Assembly: GCA_016787265.1 (NCBI GenBank)
Contig: JAEUVF010000005.1
Span: forward strand, 124,001 to 188,000
Source: Flavipsychrobacter sp.
GTDB lineage: Bacteria > Bacteroidota > Bacteroidia > Chitinophagales > Chitinophagaceae
DNA length: 64,000 bases
Direction of reading: 5' to 3'
In this document: piece by piece, positions 42,499 through 50,281 of the stretch
Position numbering within the stretch: position 1 is the first letter of the stretch
Layout of the letters: the number at the start of each line of letters is the position of its first letter
Made by a program: the position numbers and the translations under genes
The notes under the pieces: generated by a model
What the model saw: the letters and a program-made list of their open reading frames with translations, nothing else
Database searches by the model: none
What the model was told of the DNA's origin: nothing

Positions 42499-42651
42499 AT
42501 GAGAAGCATATTGTATTTAGTAGCCGTAATCCTGATTATTGGATGGTTATTAGGATTTTTTGTTTACAGCGCCACCGGCTTGATTCATATTTTACTGGTA
42601 CTGGCCGTTGTATCTATTCTGCTGAGTTTTATTCGCAGGGGAGAAGTTTGA
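42499..42651 (+). CDS. Lmo0937/DUF5670-family small membrane protein
   Basis: This 50-residue protein is almost entirely two membrane helices (ILYLVAVILIIGWLLGFFVY and LIHILLVLAVVSILLSFIRR) with a short basic tail. Starting MRSILYLVAVILIIGWLLGF, it matches the Lmo0937-type family of small stress-associated membrane proteins. It carries shared promoter site 3 and the leader element CATCACCATAAA 21 bases before the ATG. A terminator follows at 42715. Confidence 0.88.
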   Translation: MRSILYLVAVILIIGWLLGFFVYSATGLIHILLVLAVVSILLSFIRRGEV

Positions 42652-42714
42652 ATGGAATTATGAATTAGGAATTAGAAGAAGGGCCGATAAATAAAAAGCA
42701 GAGTAGAAATAAAT

Positions 42715-42771
42715 AACAGGTTTCAGCTTTATTAATCCTTTGGGATGATATTGCTGAAGCCTGTTTGGTTT
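42715..42771 (+). terminator. Terminator of the Lmo0937-like gene
   Basis: AACAGGTTTCAGC and GCTGAAGCCTGTT pair over 13 positions with one wobble, with an inner ATCC/GGAT stem in the loop, followed by TGGTTTTG. Confidence 0.75.
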
Positions 42772-42776
42772 TGTAA

Positions 42777-42809
42777 AACGGGGAATGGAAGTTTCATCCA
42801 TACCCCGTT
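42777..42809 (-). terminator. Terminator of the minus-strand gene at 42820
   Basis: AACGGGG-A-ATGGA and TCCAT-A-CCCCGTT pair with one mismatch; on the minus strand the stem ends in GTTTTAC. It lies back to back with the previous terminator. Confidence 0.7.
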
Positions 42810-42819
42810 GTTTTTGTTT

Positions 42820-43182
42820 TTAGTTGTCTACCTTGTCTCCTTTCTCTTTTGTCCCCCTTTTCTTCCTGATATCCTCCACTTCCTTTATGAATTCATCCAC
42901 ATCCGGATTGGAATAGGCTCCATAGGCATCTACCAGCATACCTTTTCGACCATCATTGGTTTCAATCACATATAAGATGGAATTATCGTCCGGATCTGTA
43001 ACGCCCTCAAAGCGATAAAAGTCTACAATATGCACCTGATCCGGCGGATAGGAATGACCGCTGTCCATATGCTGAAGATGCTGGTCCTGCACTCCAAAAT
43101 TTGCTGTATATCCTTCAGCATTCATTTTTTCTATACAATGACTGAGGCTTTTCATTTGTGCCTGGTTTGAACCTGGTTGCAT
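42820..43182 (-). CDS. Conserved short hypothetical protein
   Basis: The 120-residue soluble protein contains SHCIEKMNAEGYTANFGVQD, VDFYRFEGVTDPDDNSILYVIET and GRKGMLVDAYGAY. It belongs to a short Bacteroidota family that databases often mislabel as phosphoribosylpyrophosphate synthetase; it has no PRPP-binding loop and is far too short for that enzyme. The C-terminus is charged and lysine-rich. Function unknown. Terminators isolate it from the + strand gene at 42499. Confidence 0.75.
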   Translation of the reverse strand: MQPGSNQAQMKSLSHCIEKMNAEGYTANFGVQDQHLQHMDSGHSYPPDQVHIVDFYRFEGVTDPDDNSILYVIETNDGRKGMLVDAYGAYSNPDVDEFIKEVEDIRKKRGTKEKGDKVDN

Positions 43183-43243
43183 ATAAAAGGTTTTTTGGTT
43201 TAAGAATAGTTCTTTAAAGTTCGACTATTCCCAGGTTCAATTA

Positions 43244-43426
43244 TTATTCCATCCCGCTAAATGTTGGACAAGCATTCACCTCCCGAATTAAATCGGGGAG
43301 ATTTCCCGTTTGAGAGACCAGATACGAGTTGCTTTGGGGTAATTGTTCCACATCTGAAAGGAAATCCCTGTCTTTTTCCTGTTGCTTTTTGCTGGTATTA
43401 TTTTTTCCGATGATCTGTAAAATCAT
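43244..43426 (-). CDS. Possible small hydrophilic protein, unsupported by homology
   Basis: A 60-residue frame (start ATG 43426) fills the otherwise empty gap between two genes. It is hydrophilic (KKQQEKDRDFLSDVEQLPQS), has no membrane helix and matches nothing I recognise. Codon use looks ordinary. Its start overlaps the hairpin before the + strand gene at 43432, which argues against a separate promoter. I rate it slightly less likely than not. Confidence 0.3.
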   Translation of the reverse strand: MILQIIGKNNTSKKQQEKDRDFLSDVEQLPQSNSYLVSQTGNLPDLIREVNACPTFSGME

Positions 43427-43430
43427 CGGA
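43406..43430 (+). promoter_or_regulatory. Hairpin one base before the start codon at 43432
   Basis: TCCGATGAT and ATCATCGGA pair perfectly around CTGTAAA, ending one base before the ATG. In RNA it would sit exactly where the ribosome binds, so it may repress translation or be a protein target. No T-run follows. Confidence 0.5.
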
Positions 43431-43431
43431 T

Positions 43432-43923
43432 ATGAACAGCAATACACCTCTCGCCGAAAGAATGAATAGTTTCCAGTATGGATTATTCATGAACCTGAGT
43501 GACCAGGAGTTTCGTTTACCTAATGGGATAGCGCGACTTATTCATGCGGATGAGCAGGGGAATTGCTGGCTCTTATTCCATACCAATCTGCAGGATGCAG
43601 GAGTATTTGAGAAGGAGTTTCCTGCCCGGATCCGGCTTTATGAAAAGGGCAAGGATTATTATATTGAAGCAGGTGGTAAAGCCTTGATTCAAACTAGTCC
43701 GGATGAATGGGCTGCCTGTCCGGCAATCTCTTATGGTATGGCAAAAGCACTGCGTTACCATGGCCTGGTTGTATGTCTGAAGTTGAATCATGTAACTGTT
43801 ACTTCAACTCATAAGAGTCGATTCCTGCAGTCCTTTTATGACTGGATCGAACAAACAACCGATTGGTTTATTGGTGAACCATCCCGCAAGAGAGCGATGG
43901 GAACACATATCTTTTCATCTTAA
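43432..43923 (+). CDS. Hypothetical protein, pyridoxamine-oxidase-like fold possible
   Basis: The 163-residue soluble protein starts MNSNTPLAERMNSFQYGLFM and contains a beta-strand-rich middle part (IARLIHADEQGNCWLLFHT, FPARIRLYEKGKDYYIEAGG), a pattern like the flavin-binding split-barrel general-stress proteins. I do not see a diagnostic motif, so the family is a guess. The next gene starts 11 bases later, making a two-gene operon. A start-codon-proximal hairpin suggests post-transcriptional control. Confidence 0.65.
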   Translation: MNSNTPLAERMNSFQYGLFMNLSDQEFRLPNGIARLIHADEQGNCWLLFHTNLQDAGVFEKEFPARIRLYEKGKDYYIEAGGKALIQTSPDEWAACPAISYGMAKALRYHGLVVCLKLNHVTVTSTHKSRFLQSFYDWIEQTTDWFIGEPSRKRAMGTHIFSS

Positions 43924-43934
43924 AAAATCAGGTT

Positions 43935-44501
43935 ATGAAATCTCCACTGATTATACATTTAGAAGAATATATGGGGGCTAAAATGCCTGAAATTGATGCG
44001 GTAACGCAGGAAACAACCAACACTTCAAACGGTATGGCTGGTAAACTGGCCCAGGGTGCAATGGCAGCCGGATTGGTTATACTTTATAAATTCTCCAGGA
44101 GTGCCGAGGGCGCCGAATACCTGGCTGTTACCACGCCTATGGATCTGAACTTAGGTTATCTGCTTAATCAGAAACATCAGCTACTGGTTTCCCAACTTTC
44201 TGCTTATGCAGGATCCAGTGATATTCAGGCCAACACGATGTTGTCTGCAGTAGTAAGGGAGGCCATGTTTTTTGTTCACCAGGAAATAAAAAACAATCGC
44301 GATGCAAATGTTGTGCAAACCTATTTCGGCAACCAGCGACAAGCAATACTTGGTCATTTACCTCCGGAATTGGGCTTGGGTGAAATCATGAAAGATGATA
44401 CATTGGATGACCGGACAAATAAAATGGAAGGACCTATATCATCCATCGCACATGCTATTGAAGATGTTTTTTCATCCTCTGGTGCGCCTAAAAAGGATTA
44501 A
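43935..44501 (+). CDS. Hypothetical protein, second gene of the 43432 operon
   Basis: The 188-residue protein has no signal peptide and mixed helices: a glycine/alanine-rich middle (MAGKLAQGAMAAGLVILYKFS) and a later NTMLSAVVREAMFFVHQEIKN, then a charged C-terminal tail. No family is recognised. It follows the previous gene by 11 bases and its last 4 bases overlap the convergent secreted-protein gene. Probably a cytoplasmic stress-related protein by context alone. Confidence 0.65.
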   Translation: MKSPLIIHLEEYMGAKMPEIDAVTQETTNTSNGMAGKLAQGAMAAGLVILYKFSRSAEGAEYLAVTTPMDLNLGYLLNQKHQLLVSQLSAYAGSSDIQANTMLSAVVREAMFFVHQEIKNNRDANVVQTYFGNQRQAILGHLPPELGLGEIMKDDTLDDRTNKMEGPISSIAHAIEDVFSSSGAPKKD

Positions 44502-45229
44502 TCTTCTTTCGACCAGATCTCGTAGATCGGATCTCCTTTTGAACTTTTCCCGCGATGATGCCAGTCGCTTCCGCTTACTTTTCCTTCAAAGCTGAGCGAC
44601 ATGCCAACACGGCTGGAATCACGCGAAAAAAACTCGATTTGCTCTGTATAACGACCATCCTTAAACGTATATGTTCCGCCTCCGGTTCCAAAAAATTCAC
44701 CGGTAGCGGTATTGATGGCCGCCCACTGGAAACGGTTACCGGTTATTAGCTTGATTGTTTTACGGGCAGATTTTTGAATTGAATTCATCTTGCCTTCCTG
44801 CTCTCTGCCGGTAATTCTCCAGGTTGCGTTTAAGGCACCTCCACCATTATCTATGCGTTTCCATTTGCTTCCGGGAACCGGCCAGTCAATTTTTAATTGT
44901 TCTTTATCGGTAGTTGCATTAACAGTTGCCTGATTGCCCATCACTTTGGGATCTGAACTATTGAATTCAATAATCGTGTTCAGTTTTGAACTGTTATGTG
45001 AATACGTGCCGCCTTCAGTATGGTGGAATTTCTTTCCGTTCAAATCGTAGATCGTATAGGAATAATGTTTGTTGGTAAACAGCAACACATGATGCAGCTG
45101 GTCCTTTTCAAAAATCCAGGAGCCATGAATGGCAGAAGCTGATGCATGCAGGGATCCTGCACCGTTTTTCAATGTGAAGGAACTCAACAGGAATATTGAT
45201 AAAACAGAGAGGGCAAACATTTTTTTCAT
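44498..45229 (-). CDS. Secreted protein with two lipocalin-like repeats
   Basis: The 243-residue protein has a signal peptide (ALSVLSIFLLSSFTLKNGAG) and two similar halves. Each starts with a W-rich strand (HGSWIFEKDQ / ATWRITGREQ) and contains a matching GGTY segment (TEGGTYSHN / GGGTYTFKD) followed by an IEF motif (IIEFNSSD / QIEFFSRD). This internal duplication suggests a two-domain lipocalin-like or membrane/secreted protein; function is unknown. It follows the small membrane protein gene at 45236 by 6 bases on the same strand. Confidence 0.75.
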   Translation of the reverse strand: MKKMFALSVLSIFLLSSFTLKNGAGSLHASASAIHGSWIFEKDQLHHVLLFTNKHYSYTIYDLNGKKFHHTEGGTYSHNSSKLNTIIEFNSSDPKVMGNQATVNATTDKEQLKIDWPVPGSKWKRIDNGGGALNATWRITGREQEGKMNSIQKSARKTIKLITGNRFQWAAINTATGEFFGTGGGTYTFKDGRYTEQIEFFSRDSSRVGMSLSFEGKVSGSDWHHRGKSSKGDPIYEIWSKED

Positions 45230-45235
45230 GGCTAC

Positions 45236-45445
45236 TTATTTTTTCTTTTTACTAACAACAAGGAAGGCACCCACCGCGGTAACAACTGCACCCGCATATA
45301 TTGGCCAGGAGACATTTTTCTTTTCTTTTTTATTGATCTCCAGCGGCCCGAGGTCAACCACTTTTTTTTCCTGGGTGAAACTGAATCCGCGAAAAAGGAA
45401 CATCGCTATTCCAACTACAATTAGTATGATGCCGATTGTTCTCAT
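45236..45445 (-). CDS. Small two-helix membrane protein (DUF3185-like)
   Basis: The 69-residue protein has two membrane helices (TIGIILIVVGIAMFLFRGFSF and WPIYAGAVVTAVGAFLVVS) separated by a charged, lysine-rich loop (KKVVDLGPLEINKKEKKN). The central loop VDLGPLEI is typical of a small Bacteroidota/Proteobacteria family I associate with DUF3185, with moderate certainty. It heads a two-gene operon with the secreted repeat protein 6 bases downstream. Confidence 0.75.
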   Translation of the reverse strand: MRTIGIILIVVGIAMFLFRGFSFTQEKKVVDLGPLEINKKEKKNVSWPIYAGAVVTAVGAFLVVSKKKK

Positions 45446-45562
45446 GTTGTTGTTTTATGATTAATAATCCTGCTCATAAGATACTGAATTTATACAAAAG
45501 AAAATCGCTTTTTAATCTCCGAAAAAGTGGACAAAATAAAAGGATGGTAGTAACTTTAAAAT

Positions 45563-45895
45563 ATGACCATTGAGATTCATACACCAAAGAAAGGACTTGA
45601 GGAAACAGTACTGCGGTTGGTTAAACTCTCCGTCATCCGTTTCACTCAGGTTTACAAAGGAATTTCACGTATTGAATGTACCATCCGGGAAGATTCATCA
45701 ATCAGTCCGGTTGATAACAAAGTTTGTGAAATCAGAGTGACCATGTATGGTGAAAATTTATTCACACATTCACGTTCAAACGATTATGCAGACTCCGTAC
45801 GTGAGGCTTTAAATCATTGCGGAGAACAGATCGCCCTGCTTGCCGCGAAAGAAAAAGAACTGCCCGATAAAATCACTACTACTGTTAAAGTCTGA
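45563..45895 (+). CDS. hpf: HPF/RaiA-type ribosome hibernation factor
   Basis: The 110-residue protein fits the short HPF/YfiA group that binds the 30S decoding centre and inactivates or dimerises ribosomes in stationary phase. Residues show the beta-alpha-beta-beta-beta-alpha pattern (IEIHTPKKGLEETVLRLV; ISRIECTIREDS; NKVCEIRVTMYGENLF; SNDYADSVREALNHCGEQI). No C-terminal long-HPF domain is present. It stands alone with a strong terminator; members are usually growth-phase regulated. Confidence 0.75.
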   Translation: MTIEIHTPKKGLEETVLRLVKLSVIRFTQVYKGISRIECTIREDSSISPVDNKVCEIRVTMYGENLFTHSRSNDYADSVREALNHCGEQIALLAAKEKELPDKITTTVKV

Positions 45896-45908
45896 TCACT
45901 TCAAATAC

Positions 45909-45941
45909 AAAAGGGTGCAGCCAGGTAGTTTGCACCCTTTT
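45909..45941. terminator. Terminator between hpf and the DUF3127 gene
   Basis: AAAAGGGTGCA and TGCACCCTTTT pair perfectly over 11 bp around a 11-base loop; arms supply A- and T-runs for both convergent genes. Confidence 0.88.
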
Positions 45942-45966
45942 GTACATATTGAATGATTCTTGCCTG

Positions 45967-46302
45967 TTAAAAAGGCAGATCATCTTCATGAACAGGGTCA
46001 ATTGGCCCATTATAAGGTGGTGGCTCTGAACCTGCTTGTCCCTGTGCAGCTACTTTCCAGGCTTTCACATCAGTATACCAGCGACCATTATACTCGCGGC
46101 TCTCTACATCAAATGAAACCTGAACCGGATCACCAATGCGGAACTGGCTCATATCAATTTTATCGCCCCAAACTGCTATACAGATCTTTTTGGGGTATTG
46201 ATCGCCTGTTTCAAGGATGAACTCCTGCTTTTTCCAGGTTCCATTTTTCCCCTGGCCGGTCTGAACACCCAGCAGTTGTATAATTTTACCATTTACTTCC
46301 AT
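45967..46302 (-). CDS. DUF3127 OB-fold-like protein with SSB-type acidic tail
   Basis: The 111-residue protein matches DUF3127 (MEVNGKIIQLLGVQTGQGKNGTWKKQEFIL; CIAVWGDKIDMSQFRIGDPVQVSFDVESREYNGRWYTDVKAWK, read in part), a small OB-fold-like family confined largely to Bacteroidota. The last residues HEDDLPF closely resemble the acidic, Phe-ending tail that single-stranded-DNA-binding protein uses to recruit repair enzymes. A nucleic-acid-binding accessory role is therefore suggested. It is divergent from purF. Confidence 0.88.
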   Translation of the reverse strand: MEVNGKIIQLLGVQTGQGKNGTWKKQEFILETGDQYPKKICIAVWGDKIDMSQFRIGDPVQVSFDVESREYNGRWYTDVKAWKVAAQGQAGSEPPPYNGPIDPVHEDDLPF

Positions 46303-46309
46303 TTCTCTT

Positions 46310-46341
46310 TTTGCACAAAGAAAGGCAATTTCCTAACTTTG
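46310..46341 (+). promoter_or_regulatory. Bacteroidota-type promoter of purF
   Basis: TTTG (46310-46313), exactly 20 bases, then TAACTTTG (46334-46341) match the -33 TTTG/-7 TAnnTTTG promoter perfectly. The predicted start gives a short leader of about 10 bases before ATG 46358. Best promoter in the window. Confidence 0.8.
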
Positions 46342-46357
46342 CGCCTCAATTCTTCCC

Positions 46358-48205
46358 ATGAGCGACGCTATAAAACACGAATGTGGCCTGGCTTTCATTC
46401 GTTTACGCAAGCCCTTCTCTTATTACCAGCAACAATATGGAACGGTTATGTTTGGGCTGAATAAGCTCTACCTCCTGATGGAGAAACAGCATAACCGTGG
46501 TCAGGATGGTGCCGGTATTGCAGCGGTTAAGTTGCACGTGGAGCCTGGTTATCCTTTTCTGCATCGGAACCGAAGCATTGCACAGCGCGCAATAGCAGAT
46601 CTGTTTTCACAGGTTGGTGAAGAAGTAGCGGATCTGGAAAAATACCAGCCGGATATCCGGAAACATCCCGGATTGTTAAAAGGGCATGTGAAATTCCTTG
46701 GAGAACTTTTATTGGGGCACTTGCGCTACGGTACGCAGGGAAAGAACAATGTTGAATTCTGTCATCCTTTTATCAAACGCGATACCATTCAAAGCCGGAA
46801 CCTCGCACTTGCCGGGAATTTCAACCTGGTAAATACGGAAGAATTATTCGGACTGGTGAATATTGATCCGGGTGTATTTCAACGTCAGAGTGATCTGGCA
46901 GCAATGATGGAAGTGGTTCATCATTTCCTGGTACAGGAAGATCAGAAAAATCCTGGCCGGCCTGATATTGCTGCAGTGCTGAAACAATCCGCTAAATGGT
47001 TTGACGGAGGTTATCATTTCGGCGGACTGATAGGCAGCGGTGAAAGTTTTGTGATGCGTGATGCGCACGGTATCCGTCCGTCTTATTATTATATTTCTGA
47101 TGATGTAATTGTTGCAGCCTCAGAGCGTGCAGCGATTCGAACCTCCTTTAATGTGGGTGAAAATGAAGTAAAGGAGCTGATGCCCGGACAAGCGCTTATT
47201 GTGGATGTGGACGGCAATTACAAGATTGAACAGGTATTAGAAGCTAAAGAGCGGAAGGCCTGTAGTTTTGAGCGGATTTATTTCTCCAGGGGGAATGATG
47301 AAAAGATTTACAGAGAACGCAGTCAGTTAGGGTACAACCTGCGCGATGCGGTTTTGAAATCCATTGATTACGATCTGAAAAATACCATCTTCTCGTTTAT
47401 CCCTAATACTGCTGAAGTCGCTTTCTATGGTATGGTGAAAGGGATGGAAGATTATATGAACCGGATTAAAGTGCAGCGGATTCTTTCCTGGGGCAACGAT
47501 TTCGACGAAGAGAAGCTAACGGAAATGATCAATCGAAAAATCCGGATGGAGAAAATCGCCATCAAGGATGTAAAGATGCGCACCTTCATTACCGAAGATG
47601 CAAACCGGAATGAAATGGTTCAGCACGTTTATGATATTACCTATGGAACGGTGCGAGCCCATGTGGATACACTCGTAGTGATTGATGACTCTATCGTACG
47701 TGGTACCACTTTGAAAGAGAGCATTGTACGTATGCTGGGAAGATTGCAACCGAAGAAAATCATCATCGTTTCATCCGCACCTCAGATCCGTTATCCGGAT
47801 TGTTATGGTATCGATATGAGCAAGTTGGGAGATTTCATCGCTTTCAGAGCAGCTATCGCGCTGATGAAGGACCGCGGAATGGAGGATAGATTGCAGGCAC
47901 TGCATGAAGAGTGTAAGGAGTTGGCTCGCCTTGGACAACTGGATACCCGAAACCTGGTGAAAGAAATTTATCAACCATTTTCTGCAGAAGAGATCTCAGC
48001 CAAAATTGCTGAACTCATCACACCTCCTGATATCAGCTTCCCTGTGGAACTCATATTCCAAACCATTGAAGACCTGCACCTGGCCTGTCCTACAAATACA
48101 GGCGACTGGTATTTTACCGGTAACTATCCCACGAAAGGAGGCAATCGTGTTGTGAATAAAGCATTTCTGAATTATATGGAAGGCAAGAACGAGCGGGGAT
48201 ATTGA
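46358..48205 (+). CDS. purF: Amidophosphoribosyltransferase
   Basis: PurF makes 5-phosphoribosylamine from PRPP and glutamine, the first step of purine synthesis. The 615-residue protein has an Ntn glutaminase domain whose nucleophile Cys is in KHECGLAF (Cys9 after a short propeptide), with QHNRGQDGAGIA and LLGHLRYGTQGKNN. The phosphoribosyltransferase domain has the PRPP loop VVIDDSIVRGTT and IIIVSSAPQIRYPDCYGID. It is about 110 residues longer than the usual enzyme because of insertions and a C-terminal extension typical of a Bacteroidota variant. It is monocistronic with a near-perfect promoter. Confidence 0.93.
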   Translation: MSDAIKHECGLAFIRLRKPFSYYQQQYGTVMFGLNKLYLLMEKQHNRGQDGAGIAAVKLHVEPGYPFLHRNRSIAQRAIADLFSQVGEEVADLEKYQPDIRKHPGLLKGHVKFLGELLLGHLRYGTQGKNNVEFCHPFIKRDTIQSRNLALAGNFNLVNTEELFGLVNIDPGVFQRQSDLAAMMEVVHHFLVQEDQKNPGRPDIAAVLKQSAKWFDGGYHFGGLIGSGESFVMRDAHGIRPSYYYISDDVIVAASERAAIRTSFNVGENEVKELMPGQALIVDVDGNYKIEQVLEAKERKACSFERIYFSRGNDEKIYRERSQLGYNLRDAVLKSIDYDLKNTIFSFIPNTAEVAFYGMVKGMEDYMNRIKVQRILSWGNDFDEEKLTEMINRKIRMEKIAIKDVKMRTFITEDANRNEMVQHVYDITYGTVRAHVDTLVVIDDSIVRGTTLKESIVRMLGRLQPKKIIIVSSAPQIRYPDCYGIDMSKLGDFIAFRAAIALMKDRGMEDRLQALHEECKELARLGQLDTRNLVKEIYQPFSAEEISAKIAELITPPDISFPVELIFQTIEDLHLACPTNTGDWYFTGNYPTKGGNRVVNKAFLNYMEGKNERGY

Positions 48206-48322
48206 TTTTGGTCAAGCTTTCGCTAAAGCTGGGTGAAAATCGCGCCCATGGCCTGTTTTGGCAACATATTTGATGCTTGAACGCTGACCGACCGTTTTTA
48301 ATACACAACCTATGAGGGACCA

Positions 48323-48340
48323 ATAAACAGGCCTGTTTAT
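48323..48340. promoter_or_regulatory. Perfect 18-bp palindrome upstream of the SixA-like gene
   Basis: ATAAACAGG-CCTGTTTAT is a perfect palindrome with no loop, the form expected of a dimeric repressor site, 39 bases before the start codon at 48380. GGCCTGTTTT at 48250 repeats part of the half-site. Confidence 0.5.
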
Positions 48341-48379
48341 TTTCCATCTGTACCCATGCAAAACGGCTAATTTTATGGA

Positions 48380-48871
48380 ATGAAAACCATTTATTTGGTC
48401 CGCCATGCAAAAAGCAGCTGGGGAGATTTGACCCAGCCCGATTTTGAACGTTCCTTAAATGAAAGGGGGCAAAAGAACGCGCCAGAGATGGCCCGGCGAC
48501 TACTCGACAAGCAAATCCAGATTGATGCATTTGTGACTAGTTCCGCTAAGCGTGCAATCCAGACAGCCAGTCATTTCATTAAAACCTATAACAGGAACAT
48601 GGAGGAATTGCAGTTACACGATGAGTTGTATCATGCACCTCCTAAAGTGTACCGTGAGGTAATTACTGCTTTGCCTGACAGTGTTTCTTCCGTAGCGATT
48701 TTCGGCCACAATCCGGGTATTACAGAGTTTGTGAATTCACTTACTTCCACCAGGATTGATAATATGCCAACCTGTGGAATCTTTGCTGTGCAGTTGGATT
48801 CCAATCGCTGGGCGGATTTCCCGCTGGCCCGCAAAACCTTCCTGTTTTTCGATGCTCCTAAGTTGGGTTGA
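48380..48871 (+). CDS. SixA-like histidine phosphatase
   Basis: The 163-residue histidine-phosphatase superfamily protein has the catalytic RHG-type motif as LVRHAKSSW, the second His/Glu region near HDELYHAP and the terminal GHNPGITEFVN. These features match SixA, which dephosphorylates phosphohistidine on signalling proteins such as HPt domains. Kinases in this window might be targets, but that is inference. A palindrome lies in its promoter region. Confidence 0.88.
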   Translation: MKTIYLVRHAKSSWGDLTQPDFERSLNERGQKNAPEMARRLLDKQIQIDAFVTSSAKRAIQTASHFIKTYNRNMEELQLHDELYHAPPKVYREVITALPDSVSSVAIFGHNPGITEFVNSLTSTRIDNMPTCGIFAVQLDSNRWADFPLARKTFLFFDAPKLG

Positions 48872-48876
48872 ATGTT

Positions 48877-50088
48877 TCATCCGCAGTGGCGGCTGGGTTG
48901 AGCGAGAATAGTGCCAAGGGAAAAGCTATTCTGGCTCTGGGTTTGAATCAGCCCTTTTTGTGAGAGGTAGTGAGCAAGGTATTCCTGTTCGGATTGACCG
49001 GGAGTAGGCACCATCCAGCAATTGGAATGATTAGGCAGCAAATCCATTATGCTGCTGTAGCCACTTCGGGTGAGGATACAATCCGCATTGGCAAGGGCCT
49101 GCGATAGCGCAAATGGTGATAAATGATTGACGGCCATCGCATTTGGGATATTTATTACTTCCCTTAGGCCACTATCCTCAGACGCAGACTCCTCCGTTCC
49201 AGGTTTATTTACGATTTTTTCTTCCGGTAATCCCCGCACCAGCAGTAGCGACTCCCCGGGTGCCTGGGCCCATTGCTGAAGAATCAATTCTTCAAAAATG
49301 GATCGCTGGGGCTCCGGACCGGACAATACCACTACTAACTGGATATGTTTTCCCTGGTTGTCTTTTATCGATGCAGACCCAAGCCGGAAATTTGTTTTTC
49401 TGTGCAAAGATTGAAAGCTGGGTACCGATACAGCTGACAGATCCGGAATGATTACATTTTTTTCCATCGATCTTATCCGGGTTAGAGGTCCAATGTATTC
49501 AACAGGAATACCCGGTAGGTAGTTGGGGTGGGACAATTCCCCCGCCAGGGAATGTTTCTTTTCTTCAAAGTCGGGTACCCAGCAGGCAGTAAATTTTCCA
49601 ATATACCGGTACAACTGGTTTCGCACAAGGGCATCTACTGATCTTCCAAAGGGAGTTTTGATCCCCAGTTGATGGGTAATCAGGTAGGAAGGGATATTAG
49701 GGTGCCAGAGTCCATAGCGGTTATCACTGATAATGGCATCCAGGGAATGATTCCTGGCAAACTCAAGCAGCCAGCGGTTTTCAGCCCTGATCTGCTGAGC
49801 CAGATGGGGCAGAGTAAAGGCCAATCGGAAGATCGTACCGGCTCGGTTTTTGTGGTAATTGATCGAATAGGCGGGGATATTTACGATAGAAATTGTAGGA
49901 AAAACAGCTCGAATCAAGGCTGCCTGTGGTCCATTGGCAGCTACAACCAAATCAGCCTGGCAATTGTTTATTAAGTAGTTTAGTATAGGTATACAGCGGC
50001 TCGCATGTCCTAGTCCCCATTCCATGGGAGAAAGAAGGATTCGGGTCCCGGGTGAAAATTTTGGGATTAAATTCGAAAAATTGCTCAA
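48877..50088 (-). CDS. GT28-like glycosyltransferase
   Basis: The 403-residue protein has a GT-B fold of the MurG/GT28 kind: RILLSPMEWGLGHASRCIPIL at the N-terminus, AIISDNRYGLWHPNIPSYLI, and the C-terminal nucleotide-sugar part with LTRSGYSSIMDLLPN and PTPGQSEQEYLAHYL. It is like the UDP-GlcNAc:LPS transferase-like proteins that Bacteroidota carry. The only start in frame that includes the first strand is TTG 50088; the later ATG in SPMEWG would remove it. Not in an operon; converges with the SixA-like gene, 5 bases apart. Confidence 0.82.
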   Translation of the reverse strand: MSNFSNLIPKFSPGTRILLSPMEWGLGHASRCIPILNYLINNCQADLVVAANGPQAALIRAVFPTISIVNIPAYSINYHKNRAGTIFRLAFTLPHLAQQIRAENRWLLEFARNHSLDAIISDNRYGLWHPNIPSYLITHQLGIKTPFGRSVDALVRNQLYRYIGKFTACWVPDFEEKKHSLAGELSHPNYLPGIPVEYIGPLTRIRSMEKNVIIPDLSAVSVPSFQSLHRKTNFRLGSASIKDNQGKHIQLVVVLSGPEPQRSIFEELILQQWAQAPGESLLLVRGLPEEKIVNKPGTEESASEDSGLREVINIPNAMAVNHLSPFALSQALANADCILTRSGYSSIMDLLPNHSNCWMVPTPGQSEQEYLAHYLSQKGLIQTQSQNSFSLGTILAQPSRHCG

Positions 50089-50138
50089 CAGGGGATACTT
50101 TTTTCTTGGAAAAATAGTTAAATTGTAAAGCTAAAATT

Positions 50139-50270
50139 ATGAAGAAGACGCTGATATACGTCGTTCTGGCAATTATGATTAGTAGTATTGCGGTTTCCTG
50201 TAGCACAAGCAACAGGGCTGGTGGTAAGGGTTGTGGCTGCAATATGAACAAAGGGTATGTAGGCTACTAA
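50139..50270 (+). CDS. Tiny cysteine-rich lipoprotein
   Basis: The 43-residue lipoprotein has a signal with lipobox IAVSC (Cys21), then a short mature part rich in Gly and Cys (GGKGCGCNMNKGYVGY). Two cysteines in GCGC could bind metal or form a disulfide. Function is unknown; such mini lipoproteins are common in Bacteroidota. It is 11 bases ahead of the next small gene. Confidence 0.7.
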   Translation: MKKTLIYVVLAIMISSIAVSCSTSNRAGGKGCGCNMNKGYVGY

Positions 50271-50281
50271 AATCTGATTAA

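Noticed and set aside
42820..43182. Phosphoribosylpyrophosphate synthetase name often given to this family
   Set aside because: At 120 residues without a PRPP or ATP-binding loop it cannot be that enzyme.
48215..48230. AGCTTT..AAAGCT hairpin after purF as a terminator
   Set aside because: The stem is only six A/T-rich pairs and no T-run follows.
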